Positions 19,256-31,900 of a DNA stretch of 43,672 bases are shown one piece after another. Location of the stretch: positions 176,049-219,720 of the forward strand of contig NW_014577571.1 in the NCBI RefSeq assembly GCF_000485595.1, in the 5' to 3' direction. Below the pieces are notes generated by a model, which searched no databases, was not told where the DNA came from, and was given only the letters and a program-made list of their open reading frames with translations. The position numbers and the translations under genes were made by a program. The DNA is from Priapulus caudatus. Taxonomy: Eukaryota; Priapulida; Priapulimorpha; Priapulimorphida; Priapulidae. Within the stretch, counting starts at the first letter, position 1. The number at the start of each line of letters is the position of its first letter.

Positions 19256-20014
19256 TTGATCATTTCAAGAGTGCATAATAGAGAAGAGTATGACACGGGT
19301 TTAACAGCGTATTGCATAGTTTTCAACTTGTAAATATTCTATCAATATGTGAATAAATATATTGAAACTTTACCTTGTTTTCGTCTATGATTCTCCCTTA
19401 ATCATATGACACCACCAATTTACCTGAAAATCGTATGTGTTCTTCAAAAAAATTATTTGAATAACGACAGCTCCTGTTCTTACGTACAGGTTTCACGCAT
19501 GGTATCACTGCTTCCAGGACCCAAGTTTTGTTATGCGGAAATAGTGTTTCTAGTTTCTATACGGAATAGGTTGTGGGCCGGTAGGGTATATTAGGCATCC
19601 GACATTGTATGTTAGCTTGCAGCGTTTCACAAGCGTGCTAGAAATAAATGTGCTCACGCCAAGTCTAGTAGGCAGCTGATTACCTTACGGCACCCCACCA
19701 CAGTCGTACCGTCATAGAAATAACACACTAATCCGCATAAACAAACTTTGTCTGGAACATCATCCAATGCGTGGAAAGCTGTACGAAACCGTGTCGGTAT
19801 TCAAATAACTTCTTTGAAGAACAAAACGATTTTCAGGTAAACTAGGTGGTGTTCCATATGATTAAGGAGAATCCATAGATCAAAACAAGGTAGACATTTT
19901 CAATAATTTATCACATATGACCACTAGAATATTTAACAAGTTGAAAACTATGCAAAACTCTGTTTAAAATCCGTGTGCTCATAACTCTTCTCTATTATGC
20001 TCACTATTGATCAT
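19256..20014. mobile_element. Large imperfect palindrome (foldback element), ~759 bp
   Basis: Arms of about 330 bp are inverted copies almost to the centre. Paired landmarks are GCATAATAGAGAAGAGTATG with its mirror near 19985-20003, TTTTCAACTTGTAAATATTC with its mirror near 19928-19950, CCTTAATCATATGACACCAC with its mirror near 19848-19868, and GGTTTCACGCATGG with its mirror near 19766-19790. The unpaired middle is about 100 bp (19590-19690). No protein is encoded. It lies between mL48 and the NRF-1-like sites. Confidence 0.8.
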
Positions 20015-21324
20015 TTTGATGTTAGCTCTAGTACTATCAGCTATAGCCCGTAATACGGTATAGGCTAGACCGAATAATTCTTACCCACTAATAGACCTAT
20101 TTTTATATTTGGTTGAGGTATTAGGCACGCAGAGAACGGGGTGCATGCAACATTTCGTGAGATTCGCATCGCAAATCATGTCCGCCTGCTACATTTGCGG
20201 CCCTATGGCCTACTCCGTTTCTGTGCAAGCCGTCTAATATTGACCGAAAAAAAACTCTACCATTCTCTTCTACAGAATGCGCTTTTGTACCTGCTACTGA
20301 TGACGTTATACATTTCCACTTCAATCGTTATTGCAGCACTTCTTAAAAATTTTTTTTCAGAAACCCCCTCATTTACACTTAAGTAATTACATTCGCCATT
20401 GTACAACGAATCAGAGCGATGCTATCACCTCCTGCACGCCACAGATACATACGAGAACCCAGGCATTGTAAGACTGCTCTGATTGTCTGATTGTTTGTAA
20501 ATTGCAAATGAATTTAACTAAGTGAAACTGCAAGCGGTTCTCGAAACAATCTTATAAGAAGTAATGTACCTACACAATATAAGTAGTAAAGGTAAAAGCC
20601 ATGTAAAGGGAACGCAGTAGTTTTTCATTTTCCGTGCCAATAGCGCGTACGGCCGCATTAGCAGTCGCATCATTTTGCATGCGATTCAGAAAAATTTTCA
20701 ATGATCTCCGTTTCTGTCCCAAGAGACCCTCTACCAAAATATAAAAAGTCTATAATAGTTGAACAGAATCGTATTCGCCCTGCCTAGGTTCGCTATCGAC
20801 GTGGATATTCGATCCGATGCATCGGACACCAGTAATACCTGTTCGTATGGCGCTATAGTTCGACAACTTAGTATTTGTCATGCGCTGCATCATTTATGTC
20901 AGTGCATCGCAACAGGCACGAGTGCTGGAGGTAGGTAAGTTGTGAAGGGAAGTCTCTGATCTGACGGCGAGGCGACCTCAACTTGGCAACGGGTGCTGTG
21001 AGTCTCCAGTCTAGGGCCCCCCGGGCCTCTGCGTTCAGACCTTTCTAAAATGACTAAATTTCTACGAGCGTTTTTCTTGCTAACGGCAGCCCTAACGGCT
21101 GTGATGCGCCTGCCATACATGCTATGTGCATTGTTATAATCACCATAGATAAGTGTTTGTACTACGATTCGCGAGTATATTAAGGAGATCCGAGTCGTTT
21201 ATTGATTAGTATTAGGTTAGGGCATTGATTGTGTGATTGATTACTAACCTGATTAGGACTACTCCCTACTAGGGAACCTAGACTAGGATTATATTAATAC
21301 ATTTATGTAATACAACATGAACAA
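20015..21324. other. Intergenic region, no gene recognised
   Basis: Several short open frames occur, including a hydrophobic 81-residue one at 20141-20386 on the plus strand, but none has a recognisable domain, start context or splice partner. CpG-containing patches increase from about 20640 on. Confidence 0.3.
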
Positions 21325-21334
21325 GCGCATGCGC
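21325..21334. promoter_or_regulatory. NRF-1-type palindrome
   Basis: GCGCATGCGC, followed by A, is the perfect NRF-1 core. It lies in the 4.1-kb divergent interval between the start codons of mL48 (minus) and the ZBBX-like gene (plus). NRF-1 is a known activator of mitochondrial ribosomal genes in animals; use here is inference. Confidence 0.45.
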
Positions 21335-21457
21335 ACAACTGCTCCGGCACGAAAGTGAGCGGCATACAAACAGGTGTCGACGATGCCTCGGAACGAATCA
21401 TCACGTCCATAGCTATAGTCTAGGCTACCTAGCCCTTCGCTCGTCCGCGCAGAAGAT

Positions 21458-21470
21458 ATGCGCCTGCGCG
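21458..21470. promoter_or_regulatory. Second NRF-1-like site
   Basis: ATGCGCCTGCGCG at 21458-21470 fits the NRF-1 pattern with one tolerated change. It is 134 bp from the perfect site. Confidence 0.35.
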
Positions 21471-21530
21471 GCGAGTCGAAGGGTACGTACCCGTACGTAA
21501 AGTATTACTACCTTATATCCTATAATTATC

Positions 21531-22061
21531 CAGGGTTCTCTACGTTGCGCACCACACGGGGCGTGCGCGCCCGCCCCCGTTTGGCAAACTCCCCCTTTTT
21601 CAATCGTCCCGCCCCGTTTAAATTACCTCGTCACCGATTAAATTCCACCACAATAAAAGTTGCCAGCCGCGGGAATCGATGCGGCAAGAATTCCCATTCG
21701 ACCAGGACAACCAGCGCGTATATTTTCTACGTGCCCACGCCATGCACTAGGCCATGTGCAGACGAATCACACAAAGTTACAAATCCGCCAGCTAACCTGT
21801 CCACACACAACCACTAACTGTAGCACCGACTACGGGCCTACTCTTATCTTATATATACCAACTTACAAGAACCCCCAAATACCGTCTATAGTGTGGTGGC
21901 GATATATTTAACGCATTAATAGTGGTACGCGTACAACCAAAAACACACGCTCACGGACGCCGCTAGTTTTTCAACCCCCTCCCCTCTCCCTCTCCCTCCC
22001 CTTCCGCCTCCCTCTCCGCCTGTTTGCAAGTGTTGTAACTTTCATCCTGGGAGAACCCTGA
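21531..22061. mobile_element. hAT-like non-autonomous element, CAGGGTTCTC ends
   Basis: CAGGGTTCTC at the left and GAGAACCCTG at the right are perfect inverted ends of the CAGGG type seen in hAT-related elements. Flanking AT-rich sequence is also roughly symmetric (21499-21530 and 22062-22116). A matching single end (GGGAGAACCCTGG) lies at about 17910-17922. The interior includes a C/T tract at 21970-22022. No target duplication is clear. Confidence 0.5.
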
Positions 22062-22116
22062 TTATAATACTTATATACTATATTATATAGTAGTAATAGT
22101 ACTAGAGATATAGTTG

Positions 22117-22944
22117 ATAATGCACACAAACCGTATTAATGCTAAATACTTACTTGTGCAATTTAGTGTGACGATGCTAGTGCTAGAACAGTATTATATT
22201 AAAATTATATCGGAAAAAGTACAAACAGTTCAGTAAAGCAAAACATCACATGGAGGCTGCCATCTTGGTTTAGGAAAAACATGTTTATGGAGAGTGCCAT
22301 AGGAAATTTGAACATGAATTTATTTTAATACACAAGTATTATTATCAGGATAAAATAGCGAATATAATTAAGAATAGGTTCAAAAAGTACATGTATATAT
22401 AAATTACATACTTAGTGCAGAGCGTTACATTGTATATGAATAACTCATTGTAGAATGTAGGATTCGTGATGGATTGCCGACATTGATCTAAAAAGAAATA
22501 GACCGCAAGTGTACGATACCTTAAATATTTATGTCACGCCCGTTGCTACAAACGAAAATTGTAAACAAGTGAACTTTATGTATGTGGCATTGCCAGATTA
22601 TATCTGTAAAGTGTAACATATAAATCTGTAAGAAATAATATAACACAAGCAATAGCGGGCAGTGTACTTGTGTGTTGCACAGGAGCATTTGAACTGGAAT
22701 AACAGGAAATTATCAATAATAATAGGTGAAAGGGAGTAGAGAGACTGAGAGAGAGAGGAAGGTGGTGGTACATTTCACATTTATTTTATTTTTAGTAGGC
22801 CCCCTATTTTATTTTTAGTTTTTACAAATTACTATTGAAATGTTCCATGTGCCTGTGATCTGGATCACTTGAGGTATGCAGAGCAATACGGGTTATGTGC
22901 TACAACTAACAAATGGCTATACATAATACACATTGCTTTTCCAG
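22117..22944. promoter_or_regulatory. Upstream region of the ZBBX-like gene with YY1-type site
   Basis: No coding exon is seen. GCTGCCATCTTG at 22257-22268 resembles a YY1 site, common near animal transcription starts. The first coding exon begins after TTTTCCAG at 22944, so a non-coding first exon should lie upstream in this interval. Confidence 0.3.
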
Positions 22945-22966
22945 AAACTCATTAAACATAACCAAA

Positions 22967-25900
22967 ATGGAGCAGGTGGGACCTGGAGACTTCAACCTCT
23001 TTCCCAAAAAAGATGAACTTTCCTACAAGTTTAGGGAAAGGTAGGCTTAATTTATTATATTTATATATAGCTATAAATACATCAGCAATGGAGGTATTCA
23101 TGATAATAAAAACTTTATCACAATGAATATTGTGGAACCATAATGATGCACCAGTACTGGCAGTAGATGCTGAGAATTAATATGGAGCAAAATTTATTTA
23201 GAACTATAGAAGTTTGTTAAGGTCTGTCTACCTAGCTGAGAGCTTTTCAGAAAGGCATAATGATATATGAACGTTAGATATACGAAACGGGTGGATATTT
23301 GTCTAAAAACGACATACTGATTACACATTTTTTAAATGTGTTACTTATGCATATAGGTCAGCAGATCAAATCAGACAGGAGACAAAGCAATTAGAGATGG
23401 ACCATAGGAAGATAGAAGAGAGACTGCAGGAATTGAGAAAAGTCATGCAGCAAGAAAAGGAAGAGAGAGGGTAAAGCTTTAGACTAATGAGAATAGTTAT
23501 TAAAGAACAAACCATGGCTCCTGGTTGTGACTCGGTTTGACCTAGATGGTTTTCTTCATATTTTGTGTGTAAGTTCTATTGAGTTTCTGAGGTGGCACTC
23601 AGGCTAGTTTTATAATCATGTGTTATCAGGGGTAGAAATTTACTTTTGAAGCACGGAGTCCAACGGACTCCCTACCTCAAAAAAGAGGGATCGCGCAGCA
23701 AAATGAGGGAGTCCGCACTCTGAGGTTCAAAATTAAGGATATTTAATATAACGCATGACTGGCAACAATATGTTCACTTGAAGTAAGCTGTTAAATATTT
23801 GAATGAGTACATACGCTCTTAATTAATTCTAGAAAGTTGGAGCATTTCGCTGAAGTCATCTCAGAAATCCCACTCTAGAAAAGCTTATTTGTACAAACGG
23901 TGTAAGTTTATATTTAACTTATAAATATACGTGTTAAACACTGTAGTATTGTAATGGGTATAAATGTGATTTATTCATTATTATGAACGTGGATATACAT
24001 ACATGCAGATGCAACATGTGTGACTGTGTAGCAGAAGTTGAATTGAATCTTAGTTGTATGAAAACTCTATCATGCATGACAAACACTGCTCACATTTCGC
24101 TCATGTTGAAATCAGAATCTATTGCAATAAAATCAAGTCTATCTGCTGATAGTAGTTAGTAGTGTTGTCAATCGGTTGTAATTTCGTAATCGATCATCGT
24201 TGGACCCAAGTAACCGATGATCGGTTAAAATCGGTTACTCGGGGTGTTGAATGCCTGCGTGTGCGTAACGTCTTGTTGCATGTATGTGTGTGCATGTATT
24301 GCTTGTTAGCCCTGTTTACTGTTTGTTTTGCACTGTTTACTACTGTGTGTATAATACATGTACTGATTCTCAATCACTTTTCCTTTTTTTTTTTTATGAA
24401 ATCGATTATGGATTTTGATAACCAAGCGCTTGTTCGAGCCACTGTTCAACCGATGATCGCGTATAATCGATGATCGTGACATCACTAGTAGTTAGTACAT
24501 GCACATATCTCAAACTATTATTGTTACAGAGTGACTTTCTAGTATTGGACGACTGAGATTGCTGCCCAAGGATGAGAAACGTGAATATTTTAGTGTCATA
24601 AGTGTGATAAACATGTTATACCATAAATTACATTATATATGTGCCTGTGTGCGTTGTAGAATGTGCGTGTGTGTGTGCTGTGCGTGCGTGCGTGTGGTGT
24701 TTGTGCGCTGTGCGTGCGTTGCGTGTGTACTGTTGTCAGTGCGGTACAGGTAGCATTGCAGCATTATTTATGTTTCCATTGTTTCTCACGTCATGTGAGA
24801 TCATATATACTCCAGTGTTTCCTCCTGGCCAAAAAGGTCTGTGTCGCTAAAATTTGTTTTGGTGTTTGCGCGTTTTTACTGTCCTAGCAAGCAAGCAACG
24901 CCAGGTGCTTGGCCAGCTAGGTGGGTTTGGGGCATGCCACACCAGAAATTTTTGAAAAAATGGTGGCAATTTGTGCTTTAAAGCACTGTGTATGGAAGAA
25001 TCATTGATTTTTTTGTCAGCGAGGCGGTGATTTCGGACAAATTCTGTGTGGCAGCTGAGAATTTGAGCGAGGCGCCTGCTCATGTCAATGCAGGGGAAAC
25101 ACTGTAACTCTGTATAACGAATGACACTGTGACATGGTGCTGTGTGTTTCTCATTTCAGTTAAGAATGGCTGGTGAGAGACAGATGCGCGATCGAGGTGT
25201 AACGCCTTCATTGCGGAACACGATCATTAAATATTGGTGAATATCCTTAAGACTATTATATATAATATTACTTTCTCCAATTATTTCCAACCTTTCCAAC
25301 CCACCACTGTTATGCAATGACTTGAACACCGGTCCAGAGACACACGTACATGCACACACACGTGCACGCACACATACAAGCACACGTACAAGCACACATA
25401 CAAGCACACGTACAAGCACACACCATGCACGCACACACACATGTAACGCGACGGTACACGCACGCACACATATCAGCACACACACACGCATACGCACACA
25501 CACACATGCATATAGTTTCTTCCTTGTAAAAACATATCCTTTCTTGTAATCCATATTGCTGTTAGCTATGAGAGGATAAGTGTCATATATATATATATAT
25601 AATAATATATATATATACACAGCGTGTACTGAGCTCATGTACACCTAGCATGTCATAGATATGTCTGTCTGTGTCTCAGCTTGATTACCTTCATTATAGA
25701 GCTACGAGTGCTGTGCACTGAGAGGCAATCGAAGACCTAGCTGCTAGCTTGTTGTTAATATATAATCAGGAGCCAATCCTTCTACACAACCCCTGCTCCT
25801 CTCCGCCTGCCCTCGCCATCTCCCCGCCACCTAGCTGGGTCATGGTGTTGAGCCGACGTCTGAGGTAGTAATCTTGCGTCTCGATTATTTGGCCACCTAG

Positions 25901-28900
25901 ATTAGGAGGCGTGTGCTAGACTGTGCTGTCTGGAAGTTGTACAGTCTTCAGTAGGACATGTAGGAGGTTTTGTTGGGGATACAGCTTAATCATGTCAGCA
26001 CGTGGTGTGTCAGCACATGCATATATATATTGATTGGCAACAGTTGTGCACAGCTGCTGTGTTTCAGTGCGGCAGGCAACCTTCCGGAGGGAAAAAAGTT
26101 GGTTAATTAATAATATTCATAACGTTAAAAGTCTGGTGTCTTCTTTGTATGGTGTTAGGTTTGCTCGATCTCACGTTTCTGTGTTTAAATATTTTGAACA
26201 ATGGTTTTGGCGAAAAGAACATGTAGTATGTAAACACTTTTGTTCTATTGCGCCTATATAAAGAGGTTTGTTCAAAAGCATGTAAAATTTATAATTATAA
26301 TTAGCTCGTTTGTTTCTGCCTAGATCACAATAGCCTTTCTCGCAGGTGATCGGTTTAGATAGTAGTCTGATTTACGTTTTGGTGAGAGTGTGTATCGTAT
26401 GTTTTTGTTTTGCACAAACATATCGGATATACACGTACGGTAAACATACTGTAGACGCAAATTTCGCACTATACACGCACAGAATTCGTGTAGAATAAGC
26501 TGCAAGAAATTCTGAGAGAAGACAAAGGCAAAAATTACAGATAACGAACGATTCCTATGTGACTATAGATTAGAAAGTACAAGTCTCTGTCAGTGGAATT
26601 TCTACATGGCAAACTTAGAAAAGAAATAAGAAATAAGAACCCGGTATCACGCACTTACAGATTCTCAAGCACAGTTAGCTTAAATCTTCCAAAAACATGA
26701 AAAAGAAGTACGCTCTCCTATCATACCAAGTGACCAGCTAGCGCCTGCGAAGTCCCTCTACGTCACCAATGTCATCCATAGCACCATTTCTAGCCATTCT
26801 GTCTATAACAAATAATGTGGAGGAGACATCATCTCGTACCTTCTAGTGGCGTGAAACCCAACCAGACCATAAGGCATCGATCAAAGGTTGTTTTCAGAAT
26901 TGTTGTTTTCAAGATGCCTAAGTTGCTACGTTGAGCAATTTCCAGTCGCTGTCTTGGAAACGTTCTTTGAGCACTCCTAGCAATACTGAATCTGTGTCTG
27001 CTATCCATCAACTTGGCCAGTTTCCCAAAGCTATCTCGTGTGCTTTGTAAAGAAGCGGACCTTTTGCGATTCATATACTTTTTGCACTGATATTATTTCC
27101 AGAAAGTATGCGATTTTCGCTGTGTTATTATATAACTCGCCGTTATTGCATGGGTTGGGCGGACACATCTGTAGGTCTATGCTGAACTTTTTTTAGAAGT
27201 GTTCGACTGCAAGAAAACTTCTGCGTGAGCCTGTTTTGACGCGTGACCATGATAAACCCCGACTTTCAGATCACAGTAAAGTTCCTGTGCAGGTATGAGA
27301 CGAAGATTGCACATTGTGCTGCAAATATTATGTATGTTAGCTCATCTGACATAGTCAGATGCAGCTTGTAGAATCGCGATGATCGTCCGTGCGTCCGTCC
27401 GAGCGTCCGTCCGTGCGTCGTCCGAGCGTCCGTCCGTGCGTCGTCAACAGTTGGCACAAAATCTTAACCGCTCGACGTGCGGTCACGATATCGGACGTGG
27501 GGGGGTAATCCGAAAACGAGTTGGGATGTCGAAGCTGGGGGTCAAGGGTCAAAGGTCAAGAGGTGTAAAAGAAGGGGGAACATTCACTCCTTAACTTAAG
27601 GTATAGGGAGGAAATGCAGAATTGCGCGCACAAATCTAAACGGCTCGACCTAGGCTCGTGATAGCGTGTTATAGCATCATGGTAGGAAAAAGCCATCACT
27701 GTTCCGAAATTGGAGGTCACAGGTCAAAGTCAGTGGCACAGGGGCAGATTTTAGACATTTTCTGAGGACGTGGTCTGACGGAGCGATTGAAAAACTTTTT
27801 TTGTTTCAGCGGTGACCATGCGAATTTTTATGGCTTTATTGAAAGGACCATGAAATGTCCCTTCTGTGACATGCGAAGAGTAAGTGTCGGATAACCTTTT
27901 GACCCTCAGAGGAGGGTTAAACTTGATTTGTTGACTGTCGTTAGAAAGAATTTGACTGCCGGTTTGCTAGTAGAATCTATACATGCCTGATGTATGAGGC
28001 TACAATGTCACAGTGAAATTTCAAAAGCTAAATTTGGTTAAAGAAGGTGTATGTTCCTTAAATCGTATAATTTCTATGTCATTCTGTACTGTCAGTATTT
28101 ACATGTAACATAATGCCACTGCCGTGGCTGCTGCCAGTGCATGTGTTGGTGGCAGTTTTGCCTGCGTTAATTGGTTGCAGTGCATCTCTATTGCAATTTG
28201 CAGCTGTAGGCTTGCGTAGGTAAATGGAATGAGTGTTCACTATTCTGTCTTGCAAATAGTTGTTGCTACTACGTATGTGGGAGCTTCCATCTTTAATCTG
28301 AAGACACTTAAACGTACGCGCCATCTCGTGCGCAACTTTCATAACGATCCCAACGAACATTCTTTTGAAAGGTTCCTGATACCATCCCTGTGCATTCCAC
28401 TGTTTCGGTGTATGTGAAACACATTTGGGACTAACAGGGTTTCTAGAATCCCACATCCACCGACAGAGTCACCGCAGTAGACGTTAGATGAGCGGCTGTC
28501 GCTCTGCTGCACTTGTTTGTGCTTATTTAGCATATATTTTGTGCGAACAGCGAGAACATTGTGCTCTCTTGAACCCTATCGATTTTGGACTAAATTTTTT
28601 GTCCATGTATAGAAATGCGTTATATTGAAGATTTGTAACTTTTGACTGTGACCTTAATGAATATTATTTATACAATGGCAAGTTATAAAGCTCAGATTGC
28701 ACGCATAGAAGTTGTCTTGAATCATAAACTTTGAAAATGTGTGAAGAGAGATTAGCTTTATGCTTGATGTCTCCGCTCTGGTTTAGTAATCCTTGGAAAC
28801 TTTTTTTTATCCTCAGCGCTCCCTCCGCAAAGGTGAGTATGTATAGGTGATAATATATATATATATATATATATATAATGTTTACTGAGGTATTAACTAT

Positions 28901-31900
28901 TTGTTACCTTTTGGATTGTGAGGATGGTTGGGCCTTTTGTTGTTGCGCGTATGTGACTGTGTGTGTGTGTGCATGCGTGCGTGCATGCCTGCCTGCGTGC
29001 GTGCTGACCGCATTCATGCTTGGCTGCATGCATCGTGGTTGCGTGTGTATGTACGTGTATGTGTGTGTGTGTGCGTGCGTGCGTGCGTGGCGTGTGTGCG
29101 TGCGTGCGTGCGTGCGTGTGTGCGTGTGAGATAAACGTAATACGTGGGTAGAGACCGGTCATGCGTAACATCGACTTTCAAGAGTACTTTTAGTGCCATA
29201 TAACAAATATATATATATATAATATTTACCTATATTAACACGTTATTATATTACGAGATTTTTTTGATACACCTGTGACTATACTAAAGCTCATAGGGTC
29301 TATGTCCCCCAGGTACTGCGAACGTACCGCGGGGTACGGTCCGGTATACCGGAACGTACCCTGTCACTATTGTATGGTTGTATGGTTAGGTTACGATTAG
29401 GGTTAGGCGTTGCATTAGGAGTAGGTGTAGGTGACTCCCTAGACTCGTTAGGGAGTAGGCGAGTACGGTCCGGATATTAGATAGTACCAGGGTACGTTCC
29501 GGCAGTACCCCGGTCCCCGGGGGACATAGACTCTCATTGCGGTCCGGTATACCGAAACGTACCCTAGTCACTATTGTATGGTTTGTATGGTTAGTTAGGT
29601 TAGGGAGTAGGCGTAGCCAACTCCCTAGACTCGTTAGCTCATCTGACATAGTCAGATGCAGCTTGTAGAATCGCATGAGCGTACGTCCGTCCGTCCGGCG
29701 TTCTGTCAACAGTTGGCACAAATCTAAACGCTCGACGCTACGGATTCGAAAGTCGGACGTGGGGGGGTAATCCGAAAACGATTGGGATGTCGAAGCTGGG
29801 GTCAAAGTCAAAGGTCAAGAGGTGTAAAAGAAGGGGAACATTCCGCCTTAACTTAAGGTATAGGGAGGAAATGCAGAATGCGGCACAAATCTAAATGGCT
29901 CGACCTAGGCTCGGGATAGTCGGTGTATAGCAACATGTAGGAAAAACCATCTCTGTGCCGAAATGGAGTCTCAGGTCAAAGGTCAATGGGGCACAGGGCA
30001 GATTTTAGACATTTTCTGAGGACATGGTCTGACGAGCGATAGAAAAACTTTTTGTTTCAGCGGTGACCTACCATTTTTATGCTTTATTGAAAGGACCATG
30101 AATGTACTTTCCGCTGACATGCGAAGAGCGTAAGTGTCGGATAACCTTTTGCCCAAGAGGAGGGTTAAACATTGATTTTGTTTCTCAACTGCCTTGGCGA
30201 ACCTGTGGTTGTGGAAAGCTCTCATTTTACAGTGAAATTCCACACATAACTCTTACTTGAACAACCCGTTACTTAGGAGATAATGAGATGACTTTATATA
30301 TGAGATTCGTAGTGTAATTATGAATAGTTGGAATACAGCTAGTCACTACTACACTAGCAATCAAATAATATACCAGGAGTGAGGCTGCGGATTTCGCCAG
30401 ACTTAATTTTCTCATCAAATTTGGCACCAATATACACGCAAGTGTGTACGTTCTTGAGCTTATTCGGTCCACTAATCACTAGCCTACCTTGTACTGAATT
30501 AGTTTACAGATATTTGCTATCGTATTGCTGTAAATTGTAATTTCTTTGCACGAGCTGCTCTGGTTGTATCAACATTGAGCTATATTTTGAACGAGCCAAT
30601 GTGCCTCGCAAGGGGTTTAATGTACCTTATTACCTGACACCATAGAACGCACGTTATGTATAGTAATAATATGGTAATTATTCGCTCCTGCTTTTTGCAA
30701 TCCGTCGTCACACTGCATGACAGCTGCCATTGATAGCGGCCCGCCATCTATCGGAATTTTATTACACTAGTTAGAAGTGTTGTTTTTGGGGGTTAGAAAT
30801 GAACGTATGTATAGGACGTCTTGCTATGCACAAATGAATTTATCAGCAGAACACCAGACACCAGATGAGCCCTGTCGCTCTGCGGCACTTAATTGTTAGT
30901 GGAGTAGGCGAGGTACGGTCCGGCATATTAGATAGTACCAGGGTACGTTCCGGCAGTACCCCGGGGGACATAGACCCTCTCACAGTCTCAGCTATACTAA
31001 AATGTACACCAAAATTAAATGCCGTTTATAGGCCAGTATTCTCCCATCATGCAGTTCTTTGGGTGTTTCGCCGAATATATATCACCCTATCCCTTACTCA
31101 ATGTAGCCTGTGAGTCAATTAAACAGAATACAGGCAGAGCGTGGTTCTCACACCCAATAATTATTGACGTTAACTAGACTGTAATTAGGCTTATTAGTTT
31201 TGTTTATGACGTAGGTGATGACGTAAATGATCTAATGCTTCCACATTAGTGTAATGTATTATCACGGAACCAGCATACAAAGGGCTCTTTCGTTGCTCGG
31301 GGCACCAAACGATATGCAAGGCGATTAGTCTAACAGCCTCTTGCTATGAAGCTTACTTGTTAAAATGATCATAATTAACTTCAATAATTATTGGGTGTGA
31401 GAAACACGCTCTGCCTGTATTCTGTTCAATAGACTTGCAGGCTACATTGAGTAAGGTATAGAAGGTTCCCTCGATTTGGTCTAAAAATAGCAATATTACC
31501 TACAATCCCGTGCCGCCGGCCATACCGGTTACAAATAGAGCGAACACGCGTCGCCTGTAATGTGCCACTCTGCACAATTGACCGATTTTACATTGGCTAT
31601 AGTGTTATTATTGCAATAGATATTAGAAGTAAGAGGATCCCGATTTACCAGACAGGTTTATCAGCGTGGGTTTTAGGTGCTGCAGTTCAATGAGGCTACC
31701 ACACAGTCGGCAGATTCGTAGATTGAGCATATCGGAAGATTGCACGCAACACATATATATGTTCATAGACTTGAGTTTGTTTACATCGTGAGAGTTCAGA
31801 AATTTCACCGATTTTACCGCATCTACTCTAGATGTGTAACTGTAAGTTCTATTGAGTTTCTGAGGTGGCACTCAGGCTAGGTTTTATATCATGTGTTATC

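Larger units (their letters stand above)
24530..28832 (+). pseudogene. ZBBX: ZBBX-like exons 3-6, copy 1, frame-broken
   Basis: Exon equivalents: 24530-24580, 25160-25236, 27197-27292 and 28817-28832. Compared with copy 2, each has missing or extra single bases: exon 4 is 77 instead of 80 nt, exon 5 has about six indels that cancel in length but destroy the cysteine pattern, and exon 6 is 16 instead of 17 nt. Splice sites are mostly kept. The breaks may be true decay or consensus errors; the indel-only pattern favours errors. Confidence 0.6.
23568..31831. repeat. Tandem duplication, copy 1 (8264 bp)
   Basis: Begins TGTAAGTTCTATTGAG and ends CATCTACTCTAG. It is collinear with 31841-38762, head to tail. 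It has two insertions that copy 2 lacks: a 326-bp hAT-like element (24161-24486) and about 1.17 kb at 27334-28506. Other differences are mostly single-base indels. It spans ZBBX-like exons 3-6 and their introns. Confidence 0.9.

Noticed and set aside
20141-20386. Hydrophobic 81-residue open frame
   Set aside because: No homology, no splice partner, and AT/C-rich composition; likely chance.
20899-21120. Minus-strand frame starting MYGRRITAVRAAVSKKNARR as a mitochondrial leader for mL48
   Set aside because: It is basic and leader-like, but the ATG exon at 18885-18833 joins the next exon in perfect phase and gives a complete protein.
24162-24473. 103-residue open frame
   Set aside because: It lies wholly inside the hAT-like MITE, so it is not a host gene and too short for a transposase.
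25156-25644. Cys/Val-rich open frames on the minus strand
   Set aside because: They are CACA-type repeats read as CVCV; the plus strand here contains a ZBBX-like exon.
27815-27885. Candidate ZBBX-like exon with IERTMKCPFCDMRR after TTTCAG
   Set aside because: The same segment recurs at 30060 and 36860 with the cysteines lost, and it belongs to a repeat family; coding use is unlikely.
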